Shown in pieces: positions 51,474-60,444 of a stretch of 64,000 nt of DNA (positions are counted from its first letter, which is position 1; each line of letters opens with the position of its first letter). The notes under the pieces were generated by a model that worked only from the letters and a program-made list of their open reading frames with translations, did no database searches and had not been told where the DNA came from. The position numbers were made by a program, and so were the translations under genes. The stretch is from Xylanibacter ruminicola Ga6B6 (GTDB taxonomy: Bacteria; Bacteroidota; Bacteroidia; Bacteroidales; Bacteroidaceae). The stretch covers positions 124,001-188,000 of the forward strand of contig NZ_JHXD01000002.1 in the NCBI RefSeq assembly GCF_000687715.1. The letters run 5' to 3'.

Positions 51474-52760
51474 ATGAAGAAATTACTATTTACATTGTTT
51501 TTTGTGTTAGGCAGTATGGCTACTGCTTTGGCCGAGAATTATCCCTATCGTGCTGATTATTTGTGGCTTACGGTGCCCAATCATGCCGATTGGCTCTATA
51601 AGACTGGTGAGCGTGCTAAGGTCGAAGTGTCGTTCAGCCTATATGGCATGCCACAGAATGTAGAGGTGACTTATGAGATTGGGCCTGATATGATGCCTGC
51701 TACGTCATCAGGAAAGGTAGCACTTAAGAATGGTCGTGCCGTGATTGATATGGGCACGATGAAGAAACCAGGTTTTCTTGATTTGCGGCTGAGTGTTGAT
51801 GGCAAGTATCAGCACCACGTAAAGGTAGGCTTCTCGCCTGAGCAACTGAAACCCTATACCAAGAATCCTCAGGACTTTGATGCTTTCTGGAAAGCAAACC
51901 TTAATGAGGCTCGCAAAACGCCTGTCTCGGTAAGTTGTAATAAGGTAGATAAGTATACTACCAACGAGTTTGATTGCTATCTTCTGAAAATCATGACCGA
52001 TCGTCGTCACAGCGTCTATGGCTATCTTACCAAGCCCAAGATGGCAGGCAAGTACCCCGTTGTGCTCTGTCCTCCAGGCGCTGGCATCAAAACCATCAAG
52101 GAGCCTATGCGTAGTACTTTCTACGCCAAGAACGGTTTTATCCGTCTGGAGATGGAAATTCACGGCCTGAACCCAGAGATGAGCGACGAGCAGTTTAAGG
52201 AGATAACCACGGCTTTTGATTACGAAAACGGATATCTTACTAATGGGCTCGACGATCGCGATAACTACTACATGAAGCATGTTTATGTGGCATGTGTGCG
52301 TGCTATCGACTACCTGACATCACTCCCCGATTGGGATGGCAAGAATGTTTTTGTTCAAGGCGGTAGTCAGGGTGGTGCCCTTTCGCTCGTTACGGCAGGT
52401 CTCGATCCTCGTGTAACAGCCTGTGTTGCCAACCATCCAGCTTTAAGTGATATGGCCGGCTACTTGGATAACCGTGCTGGTGGCTATCCTCATTTTAACC
52501 GATTGAAGAATATGTTCACTCCCGAAAAGGTTAACACTATGGCTTATTACGATGTAGTAAACTTTGCCCGTCGTATTACCTGTCCGGTTTATATCACTTG
52601 GGGATATAATGATAATGTGTGTCCGCCAACTACCAGCTATATTGTCTGGAATCTGATAACAGCACCCAAAGATGCACTCATTACCCCCATCAATGAGCAT
52701 TGGACAACTGAAAATACTAATTTTAATCAAATGGTATGGCTCAAAAAACAAATGCATTAA
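51474..52760 (+). CDS. CE7-like acetyl esterase with N-terminal beta domain
   Basis: A 428-residue secreted esterase with a signal peptide (MKKLLFTLFFVLGSMATALA). Residues about 25-130 form a beta-sandwich (VEVSFSLYGMPQNVEVTYEI). The rest is an alpha/beta hydrolase of the acetyl-xylan-esterase/cephalosporin-deacetylase kind: KYPVVLCPPGAG, FVQGGSQGGALSLVTAGLD with nucleophile Ser298, ITCPVYITWGYNDNVCPP with the Asp, and a late EHW His. It probably removes acetyl groups from pectic chains here. Start at 51474 follows the promoter box; a longer ORF from 51441 starts before it. Its end overlaps the next gene by 25 bases. Confidence 0.87.
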   Translation: MKKLLFTLFFVLGSMATALAENYPYRADYLWLTVPNHADWLYKTGERAKVEVSFSLYGMPQNVEVTYEIGPDMMPATSSGKVALKNGRAVIDMGTMKKPGFLDLRLSVDGKYQHHVKVGFSPEQLKPYTKNPQDFDAFWKANLNEARKTPVSVSCNKVDKYTTNEFDCYLLKIMTDRRHSVYGYLTKPKMAGKYPVVLCPPGAGIKTIKEPMRSTFYAKNGFIRLEMEIHGLNPEMSDEQFKEITTAFDYENGYLTNGLDDRDNYYMKHVYVACVRAIDYLTSLPDWDGKNVFVQGGSQGGALSLVTAGLDPRVTACVANHPALSDMAGYLDNRAGGYPHFNRLKNMFTPEKVNTMAYYDVVNFARRITCPVYITWGYNDNVCPPTTSYIVWNLITAPKDALITPINEHWTTENTNFNQMVWLKKQMH

Positions 52761-53890
52761 TTATTGTATTGCTTATGTTCTGCTGCCCCAATGTGTCGGC
52801 GCAGAAACGTGCTAAGTACGAGTTTATGCGTAATCTGCCTGTGTATGCCGACTCGCTAATTGCCCATTTCGATTATCCCTTGGCTTGGGAAAATAGTGGC
52901 ATTAAGAAGTTTGCAAAATGGAAGAAAGTGGCGCGCCAAAAAGTGTTCGACTGCATGCTGATGCCACCGCCACCACCTGTCGATGGTTATCAGACTAAGG
53001 TGCTGTTCGAGGAACAGCGCGATGGCTATAAAGCTCAGAAGATTGAGATCCGCTTGTCGCAATATTACACCGTACCAGCTTATGTATTGATTCCCGATGG
53101 TAAAGGCCCGTTCCCAGCCATCAACCTGTTGCACGATCATGGTGCCCATTTGTTTATTGGTAAGGAGAAGATGATACGTCCGCTATCCTGCGAGGATAAA
53201 GCGGTAGTGAAAGATGCCGAGGAATGGTTGGCTGGTTACGAAGGCCAGTTCTTTGGCGATTATCTGGCCAAGCAGGGCTATGTGGTATTCTCGGCAGATG
53301 CCCCGATGTGGGGCGAACGTGGACAGAAAGAAGGACCGCGCCGCGACCGATACGATATGATAGCAGGCAATATGATGCTGTATGGCATCGACCTTTCGGC
53401 CTGGATGACCTACGACGATATCGCTGGTACCGAGTTCTTAGCCCAGATGCCTGAGGTAGATGCCTCGAGGATTGGTTGTACGGGCTGGTCGATGGGTGCC
53501 TATCGTGCCTGGATGCTGGCTGCCCTGAGCGATCGCATCAAGGTGAGTGCCTCGGTATGTTGGATGGTTACAGCCGATGAGCAGTTGTCGTTTAAGTACG
53601 ATCGCACCGAGAATGGTGGTTTTGCCAACTGCTTCCCTGGTCTGCGCCGCTGGATGGATTATCCCCATGTGGCCAGTATCGCTTGCCCTAAGCCCATGCT
53701 CTTTATCAATGGTAAACAGGATAAACTGTTTCCTGTGCCTGGTGTCGAAAAGGCCTTTGCCATCATGCACAACACCTGGAATAGTCAGGGAGCCGACGAT
53801 AAATTGGAAACTGAACTTTGGGATATCCCCCATAGCTGCGGTCTGAAAGCCCAACAGCGTGTGCTCGAATTCTTCAAGAAACACTTATAA
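52736..53890 (+). CDS. Secreted alpha/beta hydrolase, dienelactone-hydrolase-like
   Basis: A 384-residue alpha/beta hydrolase with a signal peptide (LIIVLLMFCCPNVSAQ). It has AINLLHDHGAH near the oxyanion hole, CTGWSMGAYRAWMLAALSD with nucleophile Ser252, PMLFINGKQDKLFP with the Asp, and WDIPHSCG with the His. The family is often annotated dienelactone hydrolase or acetyl esterase; in glycan loci such proteins are taken as deacetylases, but the substrate is unknown. The gene starts inside the previous one, overlapping by 25 bases in another frame, so the two esterases are translationally linked. Confidence 0.8.
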   Translation: MAQKTNALIIVLLMFCCPNVSAQKRAKYEFMRNLPVYADSLIAHFDYPLAWENSGIKKFAKWKKVARQKVFDCMLMPPPPPVDGYQTKVLFEEQRDGYKAQKIEIRLSQYYTVPAYVLIPDGKGPFPAINLLHDHGAHLFIGKEKMIRPLSCEDKAVVKDAEEWLAGYEGQFFGDYLAKQGYVVFSADAPMWGERGQKEGPRRDRYDMIAGNMMLYGIDLSAWMTYDDIAGTEFLAQMPEVDASRIGCTGWSMGAYRAWMLAALSDRIKVSASVCWMVTADEQLSFKYDRTENGGFANCFPGLRRWMDYPHVASIACPKPMLFINGKQDKLFPVPGVEKAFAIMHNTWNSQGADDKLETELWDIPHSCGLKAQQRVLEFFKKHL

Positions 53891-53908
53891 AAAGGAAACT
53901 ACTTAAAT

Positions 53909-55552
53909 ATGAAAAGAACGATTTTAATGGCAGTTGTCTGCCTGCCTCTTTTAGCTTCGGCTCAGTATGTGTCGAAGGTGTGGTGCCCCGAAAATGGCGA
54001 TGGCACCTACACCAATCCTGTGATTAATGCTGATTATAGCGACCCCGATGTGTGCGTGGGTGCCAGCGGCGAGGATTATTACATGACGGCTTCGTCATTT
54101 CAGTGCGTGCCTGGTCTGCCCATCCTGCACTCCAAGGATTTGGTAAACTGGGAGATTATCAATTATGCATTAGGCAATCTGTATGAGGGCGATGAGGCTT
54201 TGCTCGAGCATTTTAGTTCGCCTCGTCATGGTGCTGGCGTTTGGGCACCCAGTATCCGCTATCATGCCGGCTGGTACTATATCTATTGGGGCGATCCCGA
54301 TTTTGGCGTATATATGGTAAAAACACAGGATCCTGCTGGCAAATGGTCTGCTCCACTTTGCGTTATCAAAGGCCAGGGCTATATCGATACCACACCGCTT
54401 TGGGACGAGGATGGTCGCTGCTATCTGGTTAACGGATGGGCAAACAGTCGCTCTAAATTTGCATCGGTCCTAACAGTTCGTGAGATGTCGGCTGATGGAA
54501 CCCGCGCCATCGGCGAGCCTGTCATCGTGTTCGATGGCAACGGCACCGAGAATCGTACTTGCGAGGGTCCTAAGTTCTATAAACGTGATGGCTGGTACTG
54601 GATTATGTGTCCTGCTGGTGGCGTGCCTACAGGCTTCCAACTGGCTATGCGTAGCAAGAGTCCCTATGGTCCTTACGAACATAAGATTGTGTTAGCGCAG
54701 GGAAAGACAGCCATCAATGGTCCTCATCAAGGCGGATGGGTACATACCAAATACGGCGAGGATTGGTTCCTGCATTTCCAGGATAAGGAGGCTTATGGTC
54801 GCGTGGTTCACTTGAATCCCGTTGATTGGAGCACCGGTTGGCCCATCATGGGTAAGAAGGGCGAGCCTGTAACTACCTATAAGAAACCAAAGAGCAGTTC
54901 AACGTTGGTGATTAATCCTGTTGAAAGCGACGAGTTTAATAGTAACAAGCTAGGCCTGCAGTGGCAATGGCATGCCAACTACGACGAGAAATTTGGTATG
55001 CCAACCGCTTTTGGTACCTATCGTATCTATAATTATAAGCTCTCCGAAAACTTCGTGAACTTCTGGGAGGTGCCCAATCTGTTGCTCCAAAAAACGCCTG
55101 CCGATAAGTTTACGGCTACCACCAAGATACGCTTTACCTCGAAGGTCGAAGGACAGATGGGAGGCCTCATTATGATGGGACTCGACTATTCGGCGTTGGT
55201 AGTAAAGCGTGTTGGTAAGCAGTTCCAACTGCTACAAATTACCTGTAAGGCTGCCGATAAAGGTAATCCACAAACAGAACAGTTGATTGCAACCCTGAAA
55301 CCTACAGCCGAGGATAAAATCGATTACAAACCAGGCATTCACATGGATATCTATTTCCGCCTGAGTGTAGATAGCTCGAAGTTGAAGTTCGCCTATAGTC
55401 TGGATGGCAAGAAGTTCAAACCCTGTGGCACTGAGTTCCAGATGCGCGAGGGAAAATGGATTGGCGCTAAGTTCGGTTATGTATCTGTAGATTATAATAT
55501 TAAATCCGATCGTGGCAATCTGGATGCCGATTGGATCAGAGTAACACCATAA
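53909..55552 (+). CDS. GH43 arabinofuranosidase/xylosidase-type enzyme (PUL B)
   Basis: A 547-residue secreted enzyme with a signal peptide (MKRTILMAVVCLPLLASAQ). GH43 propeller: base Asp in YSDPDVCVGASGEDYYM, WAPSIRYHAGWYYIYWGD, the second Asp in YIDTTPLWDEDGRCYL, and acid Glu in CEGPKFYKRDGWYWI. A C-terminal beta-sandwich (about 335-547, FNSNKLGLQWQWHANYDEKFG) is the domain that follows the propeller in arabinofuranosidase/xylosidase GH43 proteins. It lies 18 bases after the hydrolase gene and ends the operon; a hairpin follows. Confidence 0.88.
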   Translation: MKRTILMAVVCLPLLASAQYVSKVWCPENGDGTYTNPVINADYSDPDVCVGASGEDYYMTASSFQCVPGLPILHSKDLVNWEIINYALGNLYEGDEALLEHFSSPRHGAGVWAPSIRYHAGWYYIYWGDPDFGVYMVKTQDPAGKWSAPLCVIKGQGYIDTTPLWDEDGRCYLVNGWANSRSKFASVLTVREMSADGTRAIGEPVIVFDGNGTENRTCEGPKFYKRDGWYWIMCPAGGVPTGFQLAMRSKSPYGPYEHKIVLAQGKTAINGPHQGGWVHTKYGEDWFLHFQDKEAYGRVVHLNPVDWSTGWPIMGKKGEPVTTYKKPKSSSTLVINPVESDEFNSNKLGLQWQWHANYDEKFGMPTAFGTYRIYNYKLSENFVNFWEVPNLLLQKTPADKFTATTKIRFTSKVEGQMGGLIMMGLDYSALVVKRVGKQFQLLQITCKAADKGNPQTEQLIATLKPTAEDKIDYKPGIHMDIYFRLSVDSSKLKFAYSLDGKKFKPCGTEFQMREGKWIGAKFGYVSVDYNIKSDRGNLDADWIRVTP

Positions 55553-55575
55553 GTTGCTTATATATAATAAGGTAT

Positions 55576-55607
55576 GGGCTTGTATCTATAAGATGCAGGC
55601 CCTTTCT
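55576..55607 (+). terminator. Terminator hairpin of the PUL B plus-strand operon
   Basis: GGGCTTGTATCT (55576-55587) and AGATGCAGGCCC (55591-55602) pair over 12 bases with two G-T wobbles around a 3-base loop; a short T-rich stretch follows. Confidence 0.7.
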
Positions 55608-55611
55608 GTTT

Positions 55612-55627
55612 ATGCAAACGTTTGCAT
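55612..55627. promoter_or_regulatory. LacI-type operator before the starch operon
   Basis: ATGCAAACGTTTGCAT is a perfect 16-bp palindrome with the central CG and the GCAAACGTTTGC core of LacI/PurR-family operators. It ends 53 bases before the -7 box of the susC gene. Confidence 0.75.
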
Positions 55628-55680
55628 CGCGAAAATAACAAAATTAAACAAAAAAAAGAATAACGTATTGAAATCTAATA

Positions 55681-55689
55681 TATCTTTGC
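55681..55689 (+). promoter_or_regulatory. -7 promoter box of the starch operon
   Basis: TATCTTTGC, 79 bases before the susC ATG at 55769. No good -33 element is seen, which fits activator dependence. Confidence 0.6.
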
Positions 55690-55768
55690 ACCGATAAAAC
55701 TGTAAATTCAAGCTCCATAAAAGCTTAAGACGATATAACATTAACAAATTAACTCTAATTTAAATGTA

Positions 55769-58700
55769 ATGATGAAGCAGGTAAACATTCAATTCCCGAT
55801 GAGGATGCTTGGCCTTATTTTAGGGCTGTTCCTATCGGTAAGTGCCTTTGCTCAGATTGACGTAAAAGGCCATGTGAAAGATGCTACAGGCGAACCCATT
55901 ATCGGCGCAACAGTACGTGTTGACGGCACACAGACCGCTACAGTATCTGATTTCGACGGTAACTTCGTACTGAAGGCAGAACAGGGTGCAAACATTACCG
56001 TGAGCTACATTGGCTATCAGAGCCAGACGGTAAAGGCAGCTCCCAGTTTGGTGATTACTCTCCAGGACGATGCTGCTGTACTTAATGAGGTAGTGGTTAT
56101 CGGATATGGTGCAGTAAAGAAGAGCGACCTGACTGGTTCGGTTACAGCTTTGAAGCCCGATACAAAGAACAAGGGTTTGGTTGTTAACGCCCAGGAAATG
56201 ATGCAGGGTAAGATTGCTGGTGTTAATGTAACCAGCGATGGTGGTACCCCTGGTGGTGGCTCTACCATCCGTATTCGTGGTGGTTCGTCGCTGAACGCAT
56301 CAAACAGCCCTCTGATTGTTATCGATGGCGTGCCAATGGATAACAACGGTGTGAAGGGTCTTGCTAACCCCCTCTCGATGGTAAACCCACAGGATATCGA
56401 GTCGTTCAACGTGCTGAAGGATGCTTCGGCAACTGCTATTTATGGTAGCCGTGGTTCTAATGGTGTTATCATTATCACCACTAAGAAGGGCCGCAAGGGT
56501 AGCGCACCTCAGGTAAGCTACTCGGGAAGCGTAACCATGAGTATGAAGAAGAAGACTGTTGATGTACTTGACGGCGATCAGTATCGTGCATTGGTTAAGC
56601 AGATCTATGCTGGCAACTCTCGTGAGGCTGAGGCTCTGGCTGCTCTTGGTGATGCTAATACCGACTGGCAGAAGGAGATTTACCGCACTGCGTGGAGCCA
56701 CGATCATAATGTAACCGTAGCTGGCGCCTTGAAGAATATTCCTTACCGCGTATCATTGGGTTACACCGATCAGCAGGGTATCTTGAAGACATCTGACTTT
56801 AAGCGTTACACTGCTGCACTGAACCTGAACCCATCACTGTTTGACGATCACCTGACATTGAACTTGAATGCCAAGGGCATGTGGGCTAAGTCGCAGTATG
56901 CTGATGGCGGTGCTATTGGTGCTGCTGTTGCTTTCGACCCAACCAAGCCTGTTCATGACGACAGTGCTACCAACTTTGGTGGTTACTGGGAGTGGCAGGT
57001 TCCTGGCTCATCACTCAACGATCCTTCATGGGCAACAACAACAAACCGTAATGCTACCAGCAACCCAGTGGCTCTGCTGGAGCTGAAGGACGACCGTGCT
57101 ATCAGCCGCTCGTTTATCGGTAATGCCGAGGCTGACTATAAGATTCATGGTTTCGAGGATCTTCGCCTCCACCTTACTTTAGGTGCTGATATCTCAGAGG
57201 GTAAGCAGTGGACAGATGTTGAGAATTCTTCTCCTGCAGCTATCTATTACGGCTCACATGGTTGGGATCGCATTACCAAGCGTAACCTCACCCTTTCGGC
57301 TTATGCTCAGTATTACAAGGATTTTGCAAAGATTCATCATGTAGATGTGATGGGAGGTTACGAGTGGCAGCACTTCTGGCGCTCACAGCGTAACAACTAC
57401 TGGGGAGCATATCCCAGCACAAATGCTGAGAAGCCCGGACAGTATCACGATTGGTCGATGTACAACTATAAGACCGAGAACTATCTGGTTTCATTCTTCG
57501 GACGTGCAAATTATACTCTGATGGATCGTTATATGTTCACAGCTACTGTACGTGACGATGGCTCTTCACGTTTCCAGGATCACTGGGCACTCTTCCCATC
57601 AGCAGCTTTCGCATATAAGATTAACGAGGAGAAGTTCTTTAAGGATATCAACTGGCTCTCTGACCTGAAGCTTCGTCTGAGCTATGGTAAGACCGGTCAG
57701 CAGGATGGTATTGGCGATTACAACTACTTTGCTATTTATGCCATGAATACTGGTGTTGGTAGCTACTACGATATCAGTGGCGATGGTTCAATGGCTCGTC
57801 CAGATGCTTACGACCCATCACTGAAGTGGGAAACAACTGATACCTATAACATCGGTTTGGACTTTGGCGTTCTGAATCAGCGAATCACTTTCAGCATCGA
57901 TGCTTATCTGCGTAAGACTACCGACCTGCTGAACAGCGCTAACGTAGCTGCTGGTTCTAACTTCAAGAACACCGTTATGACCAACATCGGATCGATGGAG
58001 AATAAGGGTGTCGAGGTTACCATCGGTGCTAAGCCTATTCAGGCTAAGGATTGGTACTGGACCGTTGACTACAACTTTACCTACAATAAGAACAAGATTA
58101 CCGAGCTAGTAGGTGGCGATGATAAGAGCTACTTCGTTCCAACAGGTGGTATCGGTGGTGGTACTGGTGTAACAGCCCAGGCTCACGCTGTAGGTCATCC
58201 TAAGAGTTCGTTCTATGTTTATCAGCAGGTTTACGATAATGCCGGCAAACCTATCGAGGGACAGGTAGTTGACCGTAATGGTGATGGAACTATTACCGAG
58301 GCCGATAAGTACTACTATAAGAGTCCTGATGCTCCTGTAACTATGGGCTTGAGCTCACGTCTGGAGTACAAGAACTTCGATTTCGGATTCACACTCCGTG
58401 CCAGCATTGGTAACTACGTATTCAACAACCTGATGTCGGGTAATGTTAACCTGAGTGCCGGCGAGCTTTACTCAAGCGGTAACAACTTCTTCGGTAACCG
58501 TCCTGTTGCTGCACTCGACTACAACTGGCAGACCTATGATCTGGAAGCTAAACTGTCTGACCACTGGGTACAGAACGGTTCGTTCCTGAAGTGCGACAAT
58601 ATCACACTGGGTTACAGCTTCGAGAACCTCCTCCCAATGGGTAGCTACAAGGGCGTTAGCGGTCGTGTATATGCTACTGCTTCTAATGTATTCTGCATCA

Positions 58701-58801
58701 CGAAGTACAAGGGTATCGACCCAGAAGTGTTCGGTGGTATCGACAACAACCTCTACCCCCGTCCTATCTCATTCATCCTTGGTTTGAATCTGAACTTCTA
58801 A
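55769..58801 (+). CDS. susC: SusC-like starch oligosaccharide transporter
   Basis: A 1010-residue TonB-dependent outer-membrane transporter. It starts with a signal peptide (MRMLGLILGLFLSVSAFAQ), a regulatory-like domain (VKGHVKDATGEPIIGATVRVDG), a plug (NEVVVIGYGAVKKSDLTGSV) and a barrel ending SFILGLNLNF. The downstream order susD, susE-like, susF-like, alpha-amylase marks it as the starch system (malto-oligosaccharide import). Tandem ATGs at 55769 and 55772 make the exact first codon uncertain. A LacI-type palindrome lies upstream. Confidence 0.93.
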   Translation: MMKQVNIQFPMRMLGLILGLFLSVSAFAQIDVKGHVKDATGEPIIGATVRVDGTQTATVSDFDGNFVLKAEQGANITVSYIGYQSQTVKAAPSLVITLQDDAAVLNEVVVIGYGAVKKSDLTGSVTALKPDTKNKGLVVNAQEMMQGKIAGVNVTSDGGTPGGGSTIRIRGGSSLNASNSPLIVIDGVPMDNNGVKGLANPLSMVNPQDIESFNVLKDASATAIYGSRGSNGVIIITTKKGRKGSAPQVSYSGSVTMSMKKKTVDVLDGDQYRALVKQIYAGNSREAEALAALGDANTDWQKEIYRTAWSHDHNVTVAGALKNIPYRVSLGYTDQQGILKTSDFKRYTAALNLNPSLFDDHLTLNLNAKGMWAKSQYADGGAIGAAVAFDPTKPVHDDSATNFGGYWEWQVPGSSLNDPSWATTTNRNATSNPVALLELKDDRAISRSFIGNAEADYKIHGFEDLRLHLTLGADISEGKQWTDVENSSPAAIYYGSHGWDRITKRNLTLSAYAQYYKDFAKIHHVDVMGGYEWQHFWRSQRNNYWGAYPSTNAEKPGQYHDWSMYNYKTENYLVSFFGRANYTLMDRYMFTATVRDDGSSRFQDHWALFPSAAFAYKINEEKFFKDINWLSDLKLRLSYGKTGQQDGIGDYNYFAIYAMNTGVGSYYDISGDGSMARPDAYDPSLKWETTDTYNIGLDFGVLNQRITFSIDAYLRKTTDLLNSANVAAGSNFKNTVMTNIGSMENKGVEVTIGAKPIQAKDWYWTVDYNFTYNKNKITELVGGDDKSYFVPTGGIGGGTGVTAQAHAVGHPKSSFYVYQQVYDNAGKPIEGQVVDRNGDGTITEADKYYYKSPDAPVTMGLSSRLEYKNFDFGFTLRASIGNYVFNNLMSGNVNLSAGELYSSGNNFFGNRPVAALDYNWQTYDLEAKLSDHWVQNGSFLKCDNITLGYSFENLLPMGSYKGVSGRVYATASNVFCITKYKGIDPEVFGGIDNNLYPRPISFILGLNLNF

Positions 58802-58820
58802 CATTATAAATAAGGTAACA

Positions 58821-60410
58821 ATGAAAACATATATCAAAAATATCATTCCGGCAGCTGCCTTACTCGTAGCAGTAGGATTCAGCTCTTGTACGAAGGATCT
58901 GGACGTGACACCTATCGACCCGAACCTGAATACAGAGATTCAGCCGGAGGCACTCTTTAACAAGTGCTATGCAAATATCGCTGTAGCCGGTAACGGTGGT
59001 GCTAACGGCGATTGCGACGTCGACGGTATCGATGGTGGTACCTCAGGATATGTTCGCCAGCTGTGGAACGCTCAGGAGTTAACTACCGATGAGGCTATCT
59101 GCGGATGGGGTGATGAGGGTATTTCTAGCTTCTGCTATAATACTTATGATGCCAGCCATCCTATGCTGCGTGGTTTCTACTATCGTTTGTATACTGGTAT
59201 TTCTTTCTGTAACCAGTATCTGCAGGAGTTCGGCGACTATAATACCGCTATGACAGCTGAGATTCGTTTTGTACGTGCGCTCAACTACTTCTATCTGATG
59301 GATGGTTGGGGTAATGTTCCTTTCGTAACCTCGATCTCTTCTGAGAAGCCTGTACAGTATTCCCGTCAGGAAGTGTACAACTTCGTTGAGAGTGAGTTGC
59401 TGGATATTGAGCCACTGCTGAATGCTGCTACAGCAAAGAAGTCGACCGATGCTGGTTATGGCCGTGTTGACAAGGCTGCTGCCTGGTTGCTGTTGGCCCG
59501 TCTGTACCTGAATGCAGAGGTTTACACTGGCACCGCTCAGTGGCAGAAGGCAGCCGACTATGCCAAGAAGGTGATGGATTCAAGTTATAAGCTGAATACC
59601 ACTGGTGTTGGCAAGTGGAGTGCTTATCAGATGCTGTTTATGGGCGACAACGGTGAGACCAGCGCTGCTTACGAGGCTGTATTCCCAATCCTGCAGGATG
59701 GTGTTCGCACTACCTCTTGGGGTACTTCTCTCTTCATGATCGCTTCTACTCACGATGCCGACATGTCTGACGTTAATGGTACAACCGAGGCTTGGGGTGG
59801 TAACCGCACTCGTCCTCAGCTCATCCAGAAGTTCTTCCCTGGTAACGATGCACCTGAAGCTGCTCCTAGTGATGTAGTAAAGGCTGCTGGCGACGATCGC
59901 GCTATCTTCGACACCAGAGGTCGTGAACTCGAAAATACCGACCCCAGCAACTTTAAGAATGGTTATGCTGTGGCTAAGTATAATAACTATACCACTAATG
60001 GCGCAGCAACCAGCAGTGCTCAGTTCCCCGATGCCGACTTCTTCCTGATGCGTTCAGCTGAGGCCTATCTGACTTATGCTGAGGCTCTGGCTCGCTTGAA
60101 CGGTGGAGCTACTACAGCCGAGGCAGCAAGTGCTATTAACACACTGCGTCTCCGTGCTAATGCCGACACTAAGGCTAACTACTCATTAGATGAGATTTGC
60201 GATGAGTGGTGCCGTGAGTTCTACTTCGAGGGTCGTCGTCGTATGGACCTCGTTCGCTTTGGCAAGTTTGGTGGTAGCAGCGATTATGTATGGCAGTGGA
60301 AGGGCGGTGCCATCAATGGCCGCAACTTCGAAGCTACGAAGAACCTCTTTGCTATCCCAACAACGGATCTGACAGCTAATCCAAATCTGACTCAGAATCC
60401 TGGCTATTGA
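58821..60410 (+). CDS. susD: SusD-like starch-binding lipoprotein
   Basis: A 529-residue RagB/SusD-family lipoprotein (lipobox FSSC). It shows WNAQELTTDEAICGWGDEG near the start, RGFYYRLYTGISFCNQYLQE, AEIRFVRALNYFYLMDGWGNVPF, FFLMRSAEAYLTYAEALARLNGG and WCREFYFEGRRRMDLVRFG. The WGDEG-type region and the genes beside it are those of the starch-binding SusD. It forms the surface lid of the SusC transporter encoded 19 bases upstream. Confidence 0.92.
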   Translation: MKTYIKNIIPAAALLVAVGFSSCTKDLDVTPIDPNLNTEIQPEALFNKCYANIAVAGNGGANGDCDVDGIDGGTSGYVRQLWNAQELTTDEAICGWGDEGISSFCYNTYDASHPMLRGFYYRLYTGISFCNQYLQEFGDYNTAMTAEIRFVRALNYFYLMDGWGNVPFVTSISSEKPVQYSRQEVYNFVESELLDIEPLLNAATAKKSTDAGYGRVDKAAAWLLLARLYLNAEVYTGTAQWQKAADYAKKVMDSSYKLNTTGVGKWSAYQMLFMGDNGETSAAYEAVFPILQDGVRTTSWGTSLFMIASTHDADMSDVNGTTEAWGGNRTRPQLIQKFFPGNDAPEAAPSDVVKAAGDDRAIFDTRGRELENTDPSNFKNGYAVAKYNNYTTNGAATSSAQFPDADFFLMRSAEAYLTYAEALARLNGGATTAEAASAINTLRLRANADTKANYSLDEICDEWCREFYFEGRRRMDLVRFGKFGGSSDYVWQWKGGAINGRNFEATKNLFAIPTTDLTANPNLTQNPGY

Positions 60411-60444
60411 TTAATTGATAATGAATAATTAAGAATTGATAATT

